Positions 53,212 to 62,371 of a stretch of 64,000 bases of DNA are shown piece after piece. The position numbers were made by a program, and so were the translations under genes. Origin of the DNA: Micrococcus sp. 2A. Lineage in GTDB: Bacteria > Actinomycetota > Actinomycetes > Actinomycetales > Micrococcaceae. The notes beneath the pieces are model-generated. The model did not search any database and was not told where the DNA came from. It saw only the letters and a program-made list of their open reading frames with translations. The stretch covers positions 1,302,001 through 1,366,000 of the forward strand of contig NZ_CP154351.1 of assembly GCF_039519235.1 (NCBI RefSeq). The letters run 5' to 3'. Every line of letters starts with the position of its first letter. The stretch's first letter is position 1.

Positions 53212-53850
53212 GTGACCACTGCTACCCCCACTCTCCATCAGCCCACCACGGGCCTCCCGAGCCGGCCGAACATGGTCCAGGTCGGGACCATGGTGTGGCT
53301 CGCCAGCGAGCTCATGTTCTTCGGTGGGCTCTTCGCCATGTACTTCACCCTGCGCTCCACCTCCCCGGCGCTGTGGGCGGAGAACACCCAGCTCCTGAAC
53401 GTCCCGCTCGCCGCGGTGAACACGGTGATCCTGGTGCTCTCCTCCGTCACCGCGCAGTTCGGCGTCCTCGCCGCCGAGCGCCTGCAGCCCCGCCGCACGG
53501 GCGGCCCCTTCGCTTTCGCGAAGTGGGGCATGGTGGAGTGGTTCATCCTGACGTTCATCATGGGCGCCGTCTTCGTCTCGGTGCAGGCGTACGAGTACGC
53601 CACCCTGGTGTCCCACGGGATCTCCATCGCCTCGAGCGCCTACGGCTCGGCCTTCTACATCACCACGGGCTTCCACGCCCTCCACGTGACCGGTGGCCTC
53701 GTCGCATTCCTCCTCATCATCGGCCGCGCCTACCTGGCCCGCCGCTTCGGCCATCACGAGGCCACCTCCGCGATCGTGGTGTCCTACTACTGGCACTTCG
53801 TGGACGTCGTCTGGATCGCCCTGTTCTTCATCGTCTACTTCCTCAAGTAA
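53212..53850 (+). CDS. ctaE: cytochrome c oxidase subunit III
   Basis: A 212-residue membrane protein with five helices; the N-terminal two helices of mitochondrial subunit III are missing, as in other actinobacteria. [34 protein letters not shown] and [13 protein letters not shown] carry the conserved Glu and His. It is part of the aa3 oxidase. First gene of the operon with qcrC, qcrA and qcrB, 85 bases before qcrC. Confidence 0.96.
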   Translation: MTTATPTLHQPTTGLPSRPNMVQVGTMVWLASELMFFGGLFAMYFTLRSTSPALWAENTQLLNVPLAAVNTVILVLSSVTAQFGVLAAERLQPRRTGGPFAFAKWGMVEWFILTFIMGAVFVSVQAYEYATLVSHGISIASSAYGSAFYITTGFHALHVTGGLVAFLLIIGRAYLARRFGHHEATSAIVVSYYWHFVDVVWIALFFIVYFLK

Positions 53851-53935
53851 GACGCCCCCGTTCTCAAGCACCTGACAAGAGGTACGGGCCGGGGGGCATG
53901 AGACCCGGTCCGGAAGACACACGATAGGAAACCCC

Positions 53936-54742
53936 GTGAAGGCACTTTCGCAGAATCGACGCCACCCCCTGATGGGGCTGGCGCTCCTCCTGCTGGGACT
54001 CCTGGTGACCGGCGGACTGTACTCCGTCGCCAGCACCGTGAATCAGGCGCAGGCGGCCACGCAGGTCACCGCGGCCGCCTCGGCTGACGATCTGTCCGAG
54101 GGCGAGAAGCTCTTCAACGCGAACTGTGCCTCCTGCCACGGCACCGGCGCCGCGGGCGGCCCCTCCGGCCCGTCGCTCGTCGGCGTCGGCGCCGCCTCCG
54201 TCGACTTCCAGGTGGGCACCGGCCGCATGCCGATGCAGATGAACGGCCCCCAGGCCATGGTGAAGCCGAACCAGTTCAACGAGGAGCAGACCGCGCAGCT
54301 CGCCGCGTACGTCGCCTCCCTCGGCACCGGCCCGGCCCTGCCCGAGGAGCAGTACCTCGACAAGGACCACGAGGACGTGAACATCGCCAAGGGCGGCGAC
54401 CTGTTCCGCATCAACTGCGCCATGTGCCACAACGCGGCAGCCGCCGGCGGTGCCCTGACCCGCGGCAAGTACGCCCCGTCCCTCGAGGGCGTCTCCGAGA
54501 AGCACATCTACGAGGCCATGGAGACCGGCCCGCAGAACATGCCCGTGTTCTCCGACTCGAACCTGAAGCCCGAGGACAAGCGCGACATCATCGCCTACCT
54601 CAAGACCATCGAGAACAACGGCTCCCCCGGCGGCCTGCAGCTCGGCTCGCTCGGCCCGGTCGCCGAGGGCCTGTTCATCTGGACCGCTGGCCTGGCCCTC
54701 ATCATCGGCTTCATGGTCTGGCTGACCAGCCGGTCCTCCTGA
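53936..54742 (+). CDS. qcrC: dihaem cytochrome c subunit of cytochrome bcc complex
   Basis: A 268-residue protein with an N-terminal membrane anchor (LMGLALLLLGLLVTGG), two haem c motifs CASCHG and CAMCHN, and a C-terminal helix (GLFIWTAGLALIIGFMVWL). The two haems replace soluble cytochrome c and pass electrons from the bcc complex straight to CtaC in the III2-IV2 supercomplex of actinobacteria. GTG 53936. Middle of the ctaE-qcrCAB operon. Confidence 0.96.
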   Translation: MKALSQNRRHPLMGLALLLLGLLVTGGLYSVASTVNQAQAATQVTAAASADDLSEGEKLFNANCASCHGTGAAGGPSGPSLVGVGAASVDFQVGTGRMPMQMNGPQAMVKPNQFNEEQTAQLAAYVASLGTGPALPEEQYLDKDHEDVNIAKGGDLFRINCAMCHNAAAAGGALTRGKYAPSLEGVSEKHIYEAMETGPQNMPVFSDSNLKPEDKRDIIAYLKTIENNGSPGGLQLGSLGPVAEGLFIWTAGLALIIGFMVWLTSRSS

Positions 54743-54811
54743 TCCCGCCGGCGCCCTGCGCACCGGTCCTCCGTCATCGTCATTCATCACTCGAGTAAAG
54801 GAAACAGGCAT

Positions 54812-55888
54812 ATGGGCGAGAAAGGCTACGAAGGGACCGAGCGACACTCGGACTCCCTCGAGCACTCCGGGGCGGACGCGTCCCGGTACGCCATCGAGAA
54901 CCCGGGCCTTCCCCCGCACCGTCCGCGTCTGGCCGATGAGGATCCGAAGGCCGCCAAGCGCGCTGAGCGCCAGGTCTCGATCATGTTCCTCATCTCCATC
55001 GTCGGCACGGTGCTGTTCTTCATCGGCTACTTCGGCGTCGGTCAGATCGGCAACAACGAGGCGTTCTCCACGATCTTCCTGCAGAACCTCCTGCTGGGCC
55101 TCGGCACCGCACTGGCGATGCTCGGCATCGGCATCGGCATCGTGCACTGGGCGAAGACGCTCATGCCCGACCACGAGACCGTTGAGGAGCGTCACGAGAT
55201 CCGCACGGAGGCCGACCGCGTCGCCGCCACCGGCATGATCACGGACATCATCGACGAGTCCCAGATCAAGCGTCGTCCGCTGCTGCGCAACACGCTGATC
55301 GGTGCGATCCTCCTGGCCCCGCTGCCCTTCATCGCCGTGTTCCGCGACCTGGACAACACGGACAACTTCGCCGACAACGCGGCGGAGAACTTCGGCCCCG
55401 AGCGCCTGCGCCACACCATGTGGGCCGAGGGCGTCCGCCTCGTGCGTGACCCCACCGGCTCGCCGATCAAGGCGTCCGACGTCACCCTGGGCTCCGCCAT
55501 GCACGTGATCCCCGAGGGCCTCAACGAGGTCGAGCACGGGAAGCTGAACGAGAAGGCCAAGGCCGTGGTGCTCGTCATGCGCCTCGACCCCTCGAAGGTG
55601 CAGATCTCCCCCGGTCGTGAGGACTGGAACGTGGACGGCATCTTCGCCTACTCCAAGGTCTGCACGCACGTGGGCTGCCCGATCGCCCTCTACGAGCAGC
55701 ACACCCACCACCTGCTCTGCCCCTGCCACCAGTCGACCTTCGACCTGGCCCAGGAGTGCAAGCCGATCTTCGGCCCTGCCAGCCACGCGCTGCCGCAGCT
55801 GCCGATCTCCGTGGACGACGAGGGCTTCCTCGTCGCTCAGAGTGATTTCCATGAGCCCGTCGGGCCTGTCTACTGGGAGCGTGGCTGA
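54812..55888 (+). CDS. qcrA: Rieske iron-sulfur subunit of cytochrome bcc complex
   Basis: A 358-residue protein with three N-terminal helices (from about residue 55, one at VSIMFLISIVGTVLFFI), as known for actinobacterial QcrA, and the Rieske domain with CTHVGCP and CPCHQS binding the 2Fe-2S cluster. It takes electrons from menaquinol. ATG 54812 follows AAAGGAA. Only five bases separate it from qcrB. Confidence 0.96.
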   Translation: MGEKGYEGTERHSDSLEHSGADASRYAIENPGLPPHRPRLADEDPKAAKRAERQVSIMFLISIVGTVLFFIGYFGVGQIGNNEAFSTIFLQNLLLGLGTALAMLGIGIGIVHWAKTLMPDHETVEERHEIRTEADRVAATGMITDIIDESQIKRRPLLRNTLIGAILLAPLPFIAVFRDLDNTDNFADNAAENFGPERLRHTMWAEGVRLVRDPTGSPIKASDVTLGSAMHVIPEGLNEVEHGKLNEKAKAVVLVMRLDPSKVQISPGREDWNVDGIFAYSKVCTHVGCPIALYEQHTHHLLCPCHQSTFDLAQECKPIFGPASHALPQLPISVDDEGFLVAQSDFHEPVGPVYWERG

Positions 55889-55893
55889 CACCT

Positions 55894-57591
55894 ATGAGCA
55901 CCGCAGTGAAAGAGTTCCAGCCGGCCACCTCGACCGGCCGAGTGGCGAACTTCGTGGACACCCGCATGGGCATGTCCCCCATCGTCAAGTTCTTCGGCCG
56001 CAAGATCTTCCCCGACCACTGGACGTTCATGTTCGGCGAAGTGGCGCTGTACAGCTTCGTCATCCTGCTGCTGTCCGGCGCGTTCCTGACGTTCTTCTTC
56101 GATCCGTCGATGTCGCATGTCACGTACGACGGCGCCTACGCCCCGATGCGCGGCATCGAGATGTCCGCGGCCTACGCCTCGGCCCTCGACATCTCCTTCG
56201 ACATCCGCGGCGGCCTCTTCATGCGCCAGCTGCACCACTGGGCGGCCCTGCTGTTCGTGGCCTCCATGTCCGTGCACATGCTCCGCATCTTCTTCACCGG
56301 CGCGTTCCGTCGCCCGCGTGAGCTGAACTGGGTCGTCGGCTGCTTCCTGCTGATGGCCGGCTGGGCCGCCGGCTTCACCGGCTACTCCCTCCCCGACGAC
56401 GTGCTCTCCGGCAACGGCCTGCGCATCATCGACGGCATCCTCAAGGCCCTCCCCCTGGTCGGCTCGTACCTCTCCGCCTTCCTCTTCGGCGGAGAGTTCC
56501 CGGGCTACTCGGTCATCGGCCGCCTGTACGCGCTGCACATCATGATCGTGCCGGCCGTCATCCTGCTGCTGATCGCCGTCCACCTGTTCATGGTGGTCGT
56601 GCACAAGCACACGCAGTACCCCGGCCCCGGCCGCACCGAGAACAACGTGGTCGGCTACCCCGTCGGCCCCGTGTACGCGGCCAAGGCCGGCGGCTTCTTC
56701 TTCATCGTGTTCGGCGTGCTGGCCCTCATCGCCGGCACCGTGACAATCAACGCCATCTGGACCTACGGTCCGTACGATCCCTCCCCCGTGTCCGCGGGCA
56801 CCCAGCCGGACTGGTACATCGGCCCGTTCGACGGTGCCCTGCGCCTGATGCCCGGCATGCTCGGCGACTATTCGTTCCTCTGGAACGTCCCGATGCCGTG
56901 GGGCTCCTCCGTGTCCCTCCCGATGGGCGTCCTGGCGCCGCTGATCCCGGTCGGCGTGATCCTCGTGGGCCTCATCCTGTGGCCCTGGATCGAGCGCTGG
57001 ATCACCCGTGACGACCGCGAGCACCACATCCTGGACCGCCCGCGCAACGCCCCGGCGCGCACCGCGTTCGGCGTCGCCGTCATGACCATGTGGTGCACGA
57101 TGTGGGCCGCGGCCTCCTCGGACCTCATCGCGACGCACTTCCACCTGTCGCTGAACGACGTCGCGTACTTCCTGCGCGCGCTGTTCTTCCTCGGCCCGGT
57201 GGTCGCCTACCTCATCACGCGCCGCGTCTGCCTGTCCCTGCAGCGCAAGGACCGGGAGACCGTCCTGCACGGCCACGAGGCCGGCGTCATCGAGATGTCC
57301 CCCGACGGCGGCTTCCACGAGCGTCACCGCCAGCTGACGGACTACGAGATGTACCGCATGGTCGCGTTCGACGAGCACCGCCCGGTCCCGGCCACCCCGG
57401 GCCGCAACGGCAAGGTCTCCGGCATGGAGAAGATGCGCTCCGGCCTGAACCGCGCGTTCTACCAGGACCGCGTCGCTCCCGTCTCCCGCGCGGAGCTTGT
57501 CGAGGCCCGCCTGCACGGCGGCCACGGCGATGCGGACCAGATCGAGGGCGCCGGGCACGACGGCGGCGCCAACCCGGAGATCAGCCGCTGA
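55894..57591 (+). CDS. qcrB: cytochrome b subunit of cytochrome bcc complex
   Basis: A 565-residue membrane protein. The cytochrome b core includes HHWAALLFVASMSVHMLRIF with haem-ligand His residues, a second His pair in YALHIMIVPAVILLLIAVHLF, and the PEWY-equivalent region near QPDWYIGPFDG. The C-terminal 120 residues are cytoplasmic and longer than in mitochondria, as is usual in actinobacteria. It oxidises menaquinol. Last gene of the operon, followed by a hairpin. Confidence 0.96.
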   Translation: MSTAVKEFQPATSTGRVANFVDTRMGMSPIVKFFGRKIFPDHWTFMFGEVALYSFVILLLSGAFLTFFFDPSMSHVTYDGAYAPMRGIEMSAAYASALDISFDIRGGLFMRQLHHWAALLFVASMSVHMLRIFFTGAFRRPRELNWVVGCFLLMAGWAAGFTGYSLPDDVLSGNGLRIIDGILKALPLVGSYLSAFLFGGEFPGYSVIGRLYALHIMIVPAVILLLIAVHLFMVVVHKHTQYPGPGRTENNVVGYPVGPVYAAKAGGFFFIVFGVLALIAGTVTINAIWTYGPYDPSPVSAGTQPDWYIGPFDGALRLMPGMLGDYSFLWNVPMPWGSSVSLPMGVLAPLIPVGVILVGLILWPWIERWITRDDREHHILDRPRNAPARTAFGVAVMTMWCTMWAAASSDLIATHFHLSLNDVAYFLRALFFLGPVVAYLITRRVCLSLQRKDRETVLHGHEAGVIEMSPDGGFHERHRQLTDYEMYRMVAFDEHRPVPATPGRNGKVSGMEKMRSGLNRAFYQDRVAPVSRAELVEARLHGGHGDADQIEGAGHDGGANPEISR

Positions 57592-57617
57592 GCAGTCTGA
57601 GCTGACCCCCTCAGGAG

Positions 57618-57649
57618 GGGCCCCGCGCACCGATCGGTGTGCGGGGCCC
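57618..57649 (+). terminator. terminator of ctaE-qcrCAB
   Basis: Stem gggccccgc/gcggggccc extended by a wobble and four further pairs to a short loop, 26 bases after qcrB, followed by CTTCGTC. Confidence 0.75.
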
Positions 57650-58504
57650 TTCGTCATGCCTTGCACTGCTCGCTGGCGCCTGGCGGACGACGTCAGGCGG
57701 CCTGCCGCCGCGTCTGCCCGGCTCGACGAGGGGCGCCCGTCGTGACGGACGACGCGGGCGCAGGACGGATCACCGAGGGCGCATGGATGGGCGACCGCGT
57801 CGACGGTGCGTGCCGAGGTCGACCCTCGTGCGCTGCGGACGGGCCTGAGAGGCGGCGACGTGGTCGCTCGTTGTCCTGACCGGGGCCGTTGATCAATTCT
57901 GAGAAGGGCGGATGGCTGCCGCAGGCGATGTGAGGGCGGCGGTGGTCGTACTGGCGCAGCCGTTCGGGAAGTGCGTCGCGTCGTTCTTGCACGCTGGTGC
58001 AGCAGCGGGCGTAGGCCCATCCGTCGGGCATGGTGCGGTGGAAGCGCACTGCCGTCCCGTTGGTCTGCGGACGGTACGGGCGGGTCCGCTCCGGGGTGAT
58101 CGACAGGGCCCCGCAGGTGCCACGCCACAGGTGCGAGCGGTAAGCGCCGCCGTTGTACGACAGGACGCGTTGTCCGGCGACGTCCTCGGCCGCGACGACC
58201 GGTCATGCCGAGACGTCTATGCGGCATTGTCGTGCTGACCCCGTGTCATGGAGCCAGAGCCACGAGGAGCGCCGCCGCGATGAAGACGCCCAGCATCGCT
58301 GTTCGCCGCGGCAGAGGGGCGTCGGGTGAGTGTGCGGATCTGACGACCTCGCCCGCCGCGCTGCGCGCCGACGCTTCGCCTGAGTCCTCGAACAACGTGT
58401 CCCGTCAGGACAGCTGGCCGCGTGGCCTCACGGCTGGGGGTGGGAGTGCATCAGGAGGACGAACTGCAGGGGAATGCTCCCTGGTGCGACCGGGACGCGA
58501 AAAA
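57650..58504. other. non-coding gap with IS relic
   Basis: Apart from the transposase relic this stretch holds no gene I can support. 57650-57869 shows nothing. 58246-58401 on the minus strand has a short open frame ending in a hydrophobic stretch (MLGVFIAAALLVALAP), perhaps the tail of a lost membrane protein. The rest, up to the ctaF terminator, is featureless. Confidence 0.6.
57870..58196 (-). pseudogene. C-terminal relic of IS481-family transposase
   Basis: On the minus strand about 105 codons match the end of IS481 transposases: YRSHLWRGTCGALSI, RTRPYRPQTNGTAVRFHRT, DGWAYARCC, and a tail PPFSELINGPGQ. The second catalytic acidic position, normally in TDNG, reads SYNG here, so it is inactive even apart from the missing N-terminal half. 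Upstream, the frame reaches stops within a few codons. No terminal inverted repeats are visible. It lies between the converging terminators of the two respiratory operons. Confidence 0.75.
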
Positions 58505-58544
58505 GCCGCGGGCCGGACCTCCCTGAGGAGATCCGGCCCGCGGC
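58505..58544 (-). terminator. intrinsic terminator of ctaCDF
   Basis: A 13-base stem (gccgcgggccgga and its complement), one mismatch, four more pairs and a 4-base loop, followed on the minus strand by five T residues. It is the clearest classical terminator in the window. Confidence 0.85.
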
Positions 58545-58564
58545 CAGTGCCGGCGTCGGCGAGC

Positions 58565-58966
58565 TCAGTGGGCGTACTTGCCCTTGGAGAACTCGTAGAC
58601 CCAGCCGTAGAGGAAGAAGATCGACAGGCCGGCGCCGATGAAGAACACCCACCAGCCGACCGCGAGGCCGGTCACGACGATCGCGCAGGCGATGCCGAGG
58701 CCCAGCGGCCACCAGCTCCAGGGGGCGAAGGTGCCGTAGGTGCCGGCGAAGTCGGCGATCTCGCCGTCCTCGTCATCCGCGGGACCCAGGCCGTACTTCC
58801 GGTCGGTGGACCGGAGGTACCAGGCGATCATCCAGCTCATCGCGCCGAGGGCGTAGAAGGCGGGGATGCCTGCCCACTCGGTCCACTCGGTCCAGAAGGC
58901 GTAGAGGGTGGCGACGGCGATCAGGAATGCGCCGATGATCCAGAAGATGTTCGCGCTGACCTTCAC
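58565..58966 (-). CDS. ctaF: actinobacterial cytochrome c oxidase subunit IV
   Basis: A 133-residue protein with four membrane helices: two at the N-terminus ([19 protein letters not shown] and [15 protein letters not shown]), a charged loop with [16 protein letters not shown], and two at the C-terminus ending [10 protein letters not shown]. It is the small extra subunit specific to actinobacterial aa3 oxidase. GTG 58966 overlaps the ctaD stop. Confidence 0.93.
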   Translation of the reverse strand: MKVSANIFWIIGAFLIAVATLYAFWTEWTEWAGIPAFYALGAMSWMIAWYLRSTDRKYGLGPADDEDGEIADFAGTYGTFAPWSWWPLGLGIACAIVVTGLAVGWWVFFIGAGLSIFFLYGWVYEFSKGKYAH

Positions 58967-60675
58967 TGGTGTGCCCTCTCTCCGAATGCCGTGTCCGTGT
59001 CGTGCTGCGGCGAGTGCGCCGACAGCTCCGGGTGGTGCAGGTCCAGCGCCGGACGCTCCGAGCGGATGCGCGGCAGCGAGTGGAAGTTGTGGCGCGGCGG
59101 GGGGCACGAGGTCGCCCACTCGAGCGAGGCGCCGAAGCCCCACGGATCGTCCACGGTGATCTTCTTGCCGAAGCGCGAGGTGATGTACACGTTCCAGAAG
59201 AACGGGATCAGCGACGCGCCGAGGACGAAGGAGAAGACGGTCGAGAAGGCGTTCATCGCCTGGAAGCCGTCCTCCACCATGTAGTCCGCGTAGCGGCGGG
59301 GCATGCCGGTGACGCCCAGCCAGTGCTGGATGAGGAAGGTGCCGTGGAAGCCCACGAACAGCATCCAGAACTGGATCTTGCCGAGTCGCTCGTTCAGCAT
59401 CTTGCCGGTGAACTTGGGCCACCAGAAGAAGAAGCCGGCGAACATCGCGAAGACCACGGTTCCGAAGATCACGTAGTGGAAGTGCGCCACCACGAAGTAG
59501 GTGTCGGAGACCTGGAAGTCCATCGGCGGGGACGCCAGGATGACGCCCGTCAGACCGCCGAAGAGGAAGGTCACCATGAAGCCGAGGGTCCACAGCATGG
59601 GGTTCTCGAAGGTGATGGAACCGCGCCACATGGTGCCGATCCAGTTCACGAACTTCACGCCGGTGGGGACCGCGATGAGCATGGTCATCACCGAGAAGAA
59701 CGGGAGCAGCACGGAGCCGGTCACGTACATGTGGTGGGCCCACACGGTCACGGAGAGCGCCGCGATGGCCGTCGTCGCGAAGACGAGCGACTTGTAGCCG
59801 AAGATCGGCTTGCGGGAGAACACCGGGACGATCTCGGAGACGATGCCGAAGAACGGCAGCGCGATGATGTACACCTCGGGGTGGCCGAAGAACCAGAACA
59901 GGTGCTGCCACAGGATGGCACCGCCGTTCTCCGGGTTGAAGATGTGGCCGCCGAAGCGGCGGTCCATGCCCAGCGCGAAGAGCGCCGAGGCCAGCGGCGG
60001 GAACGCCATCAGGATCAGGATGCCCGTGATGAGGGTGTTCCAGGTGAAGATCGGCATGCGCCACATCGTCATGCCCGGGGCACGCATCGTCAGGATCGTG
60101 GTGATGAAGTTGACGCCGCCCATGATCGTGCCGAAGCCCTGGAGCGCCAGGCCGAAGACCCAGAGGTCGCCGCCCACGCCGGGCGAGAACGTGGTGTCCG
60201 AGAGCGGGGCGTAGGCGAACCAGCCGAACGAGGCCGCGCCCTGGGGGGTGAGGAAGCCGGCGGTGGCGATGAGCGAGCCGAACAGGAAGAACCAGAAGGC
60301 CAGCGCGTTCAGTCGCGGGAAGGCGACGTCAGGGGCGCCGATCTGCAGCGGCACCAGCACGTTCGCGAAGCCCACGAAGAGCGGCGTGGCGAACATGAGC
60401 AGCATCAGGGTGCCGTGCATCGTGAACAGCTGGTTGTACTGCTCCTTCGTCTGCAGGATCTGCATGCCCGGCTCGAAGAGCTCGGCGCGGATCATGAGCG
60501 CCATGACGCCGCCCACGCAGAAGAAGACGAAGGACGTGATCAGGTACATGTACCCGAGCGTCTTGTGGTCCGTGGTCGTCAGCCAGCTGACGATGATCTT
60601 GCCCAGGGAACGGGGCACCACACGAGGCTGCGCCTGCGTGCGCACCTCATCCGTTGCGTACTCGTAAGTGGTCAT
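58963..60675 (-). CDS. ctaD: cytochrome c oxidase subunit I
   Basis: A 570-residue, 12-helix haem-copper oxidase subunit. It holds haem a, haem a3 and Cu-[13 protein letters not shown] (haem a ligand), [16 protein letters not shown] with the His-Tyr cross-link pair and the proton-channel Glu, HHMYVTG, and HFHYVIFG. D-channel residues NALAFWFF are in place. ATG 60675 shares its first base with the ctaC stop. Confidence 0.97.
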   Translation of the reverse strand: MTTYEYATDEVRTQAQPRVVPRSLGKIIVSWLTTTDHKTLGYMYLITSFVFFCVGGVMALMIRAELFEPGMQILQTKEQYNQLFTMHGTLMLLMFATPLFVGFANVLVPLQIGAPDVAFPRLNALAFWFFLFGSLIATAGFLTPQGAASFGWFAYAPLSDTTFSPGVGGDLWVFGLALQGFGTIMGGVNFITTILTMRAPGMTMWRMPIFTWNTLITGILILMAFPPLASALFALGMDRRFGGHIFNPENGGAILWQHLFWFFGHPEVYIIALPFFGIVSEIVPVFSRKPIFGYKSLVFATTAIAALSVTVWAHHMYVTGSVLLPFFSVMTMLIAVPTGVKFVNWIGTMWRGSITFENPMLWTLGFMVTFLFGGLTGVILASPPMDFQVSDTYFVVAHFHYVIFGTVVFAMFAGFFFWWPKFTGKMLNERLGKIQFWMLFVGFHGTFLIQHWLGVTGMPRRYADYMVEDGFQAMNAFSTVFSFVLGASLIPFFWNVYITSRFGKKITVDDPWGFGASLEWATSCPPPRHNFHSLPRIRSERPALDLHHPELSAHSPQHDTDTAFGERAHQ

Positions 60676-61577
60676 CAGTGGTTACCTCCACCGCGGGGGG
60701 TCTGGAGGTCGACCTCCATCTCCCGGGCGCCGTCAGGGTTGTTGTTCGGGTTGCGGTTGTACTCGTCGCCCACCAGGCCCGGCTCCATCTCGTCGAGCTT
60801 CTGCGTGAACTCCGCCTCGTCGACGACCTCCACGTTGAACATCATCTCGGAGTGGAACTCGCCACAGAGCTCGGCACACTTGCCGTCGAAGCGGCCCAGC
60901 TCCTGCGGGGTGAGGTACAGGTGGTTGGTCTTGCCGGGGATCATGTCGCGCTTCTGGAGGAACTGCGGGATCCAGAAGGAGTGCGCCACGTCGCGGGACT
61001 TCAGCTCGAAGTGCACCGGCACGTCCTTGGGCAGGTAGAGGGTCGGCAGCGTGTCCCGGACGCCCTCCTCGCCGTTGAGCTGGGCCTGCACGCCGGAGTA
61101 GTGGGCCTGCTGGCCCTCGTACTCGTAGTTGAAGTCCCAAGACCACTGCTTGCCGTACACGGTGACGGTCAGCGGCGAGTCGTCGATGGGCTCGTCCACG
61201 GAGGCCTGGACGCGGTCGCTGAAGCCCCACAGCGTGAAGACCAGCAGGACCGGGATCAGGGTGAACATGGTCTCGATCGGCACGTTGTAGGCCGTCTGCT
61301 TCGGGAACCCCTGATCGTTCTTGCGCCGCCGGTAGGCGATCATGCACCAGATCATCGCGCCCCACGCGAGCAGGCCGATGACCAGGGCGGCGATCCAGGA
61401 GTTCACCCAGAGATCGATCAGCTCGGCGTTGTGGTTGGTGGTCTCCCGGGTGCCGGGCATCCAGCCCTGCTGGACCTCGGCGGAGCAGCCGGTCAGCACC
61501 ACCAGTGCGGCGGCACCGACGGCCCCGCTCTTCAGGCGGCGGCGAGTCCGACGTCCGGCGTCATTGTGTGCTCTCAC
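60675..61577 (-). CDS. ctaC: cytochrome c oxidase subunit II (lipoprotein)
   Basis: A 300-residue protein with a lipoprotein signal (lipobox LTGC in [10 protein letters not shown]), two membrane helices ([18 protein letters not shown] and the [17 protein letters not shown] segment) and the Cu-A domain with [14 protein letters not shown]. It accepts electrons from QcrC. GTG 61577 has a GAGGAAGG site. TAGACT on the minus strand (61698-61693) is a possible -10. Confidence 0.96.
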   Translation of the reverse strand: MRAHNDAGRRTRRRLKSGAVGAAALVVLTGCSAEVQQGWMPGTRETTNHNAELIDLWVNSWIAALVIGLLAWGAMIWCMIAYRRRKNDQGFPKQTAYNVPIETMFTLIPVLLVFTLWGFSDRVQASVDEPIDDSPLTVTVYGKQWSWDFNYEYEGQQAHYSGVQAQLNGEEGVRDTLPTLYLPKDVPVHFELKSRDVAHSFWIPQFLQKRDMIPGKTNHLYLTPQELGRFDGKCAELCGEFHSEMMFNVEVVDEAEFTQKLDEMEPGLVGDEYNRNPNNNPDGAREMEVDLQTPRGGGNH

Positions 61578-61783
61578 AGACGGCCTTCCTCTTCATCTCG
61601 TGTGCGATGAGCGCCCCGTCCCACGGACTCCCGCGAGATTTCGCAGGTTCCCTTCAGGTGGGCCGGGTATGCCCTGATGATTCAGGAGCCAGTCTAAGCC
61701 GACCGGGCCCCAATCGCCGCACCGTGACACGGGCGGATTCCGCCGGTCTCCCCCGCGCATCGCCCCTTGGCCGCCTCATCACG

Positions 61784-61829
61784 ACGACGTCGGGCCAGCT
61801 CCCCGGGTGGGGAGCCGGCCCGACGTCGT
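61784..61829 (-). terminator. terminator after erpA
   Basis: A 21-base stem (acgacgtcgggcc and following bases) with one A-C mismatch and a 4-base loop, 48 bases after the erpA stop. Confidence 0.75.
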
Positions 61830-61877
61830 CCACGGGTCAGCGGGGGCCGCGTGCGCGTCCCCGGAGTCGCCCTCGGA

Positions 61878-62270
61878 TCAGTGGAAGGAGTCGCCGCAGG
61901 CGCAGGAGCCGCCGGCGTTGGGGTTGTCGATGGTGAAGCCCTGCTTCGAGATGGTGTCCTCGAAGTCGATCGAGGCGCCCATGAGGTAGGGCACGCTCAT
62001 CTTGTCCACGATGACCTCGACGCCGTCGTAGTCGCGGACGGTGTCGCCCTCGAGCACGCGCTCGTCGAAGTAGAGCTGGTAGATGAGGCCGGAGCAGCCG
62101 CCGGGCTGGACGGCCACGCGCAGGCGCAGGTCGGTGCGCCCCTCCTGATCGAGCAGCGCGCGGACCTTGTTCGCGGCGACCTCGGTGAGCTCGACCTCGT
62201 GCGGGGGAAGGCCCGCGGCGTTCTCGGTGGCGCCGATCTCGACGCCGGTCTCCTCTGCGGACAGTGCCAT
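61878..62270 (-). CDS. erpA: HesB/IscA family iron-sulfur carrier
   Basis: A 130-residue A-type Fe-S carrier. The three ligand cysteines are present: PGGCSGLIY and SCACGDSF. A 30-residue acidic N-terminal extension precedes the conserved domain (from ELTEVAANKVRALL). It delivers clusters to apoproteins, plausibly to respiratory enzymes such as QcrA encoded nearby. ATG 62270 follows GGAGGTCAGG. Transcribed after the dipeptidase gene with a 101-base gap. Confidence 0.92.
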   Translation of the reverse strand: MALSAEETGVEIGATENAAGLPPHEVELTEVAANKVRALLDQEGRTDLRLRVAVQPGGCSGLIYQLYFDERVLEGDTVRDYDGVEVIVDKMSVPYLMGASIDFEDTISKQGFTIDNPNAGGSCACGDSFH

Positions 62271-62371
62271 CCTGACCTCCTGGTTGGGGGTGGGGGCGTC
62301 GGGGATGCCGACGCCGGTGGGGTCGTCCGGCTCAACAACGCCGGACGGCGGGGCATTCCCGCTGCGGGTTC

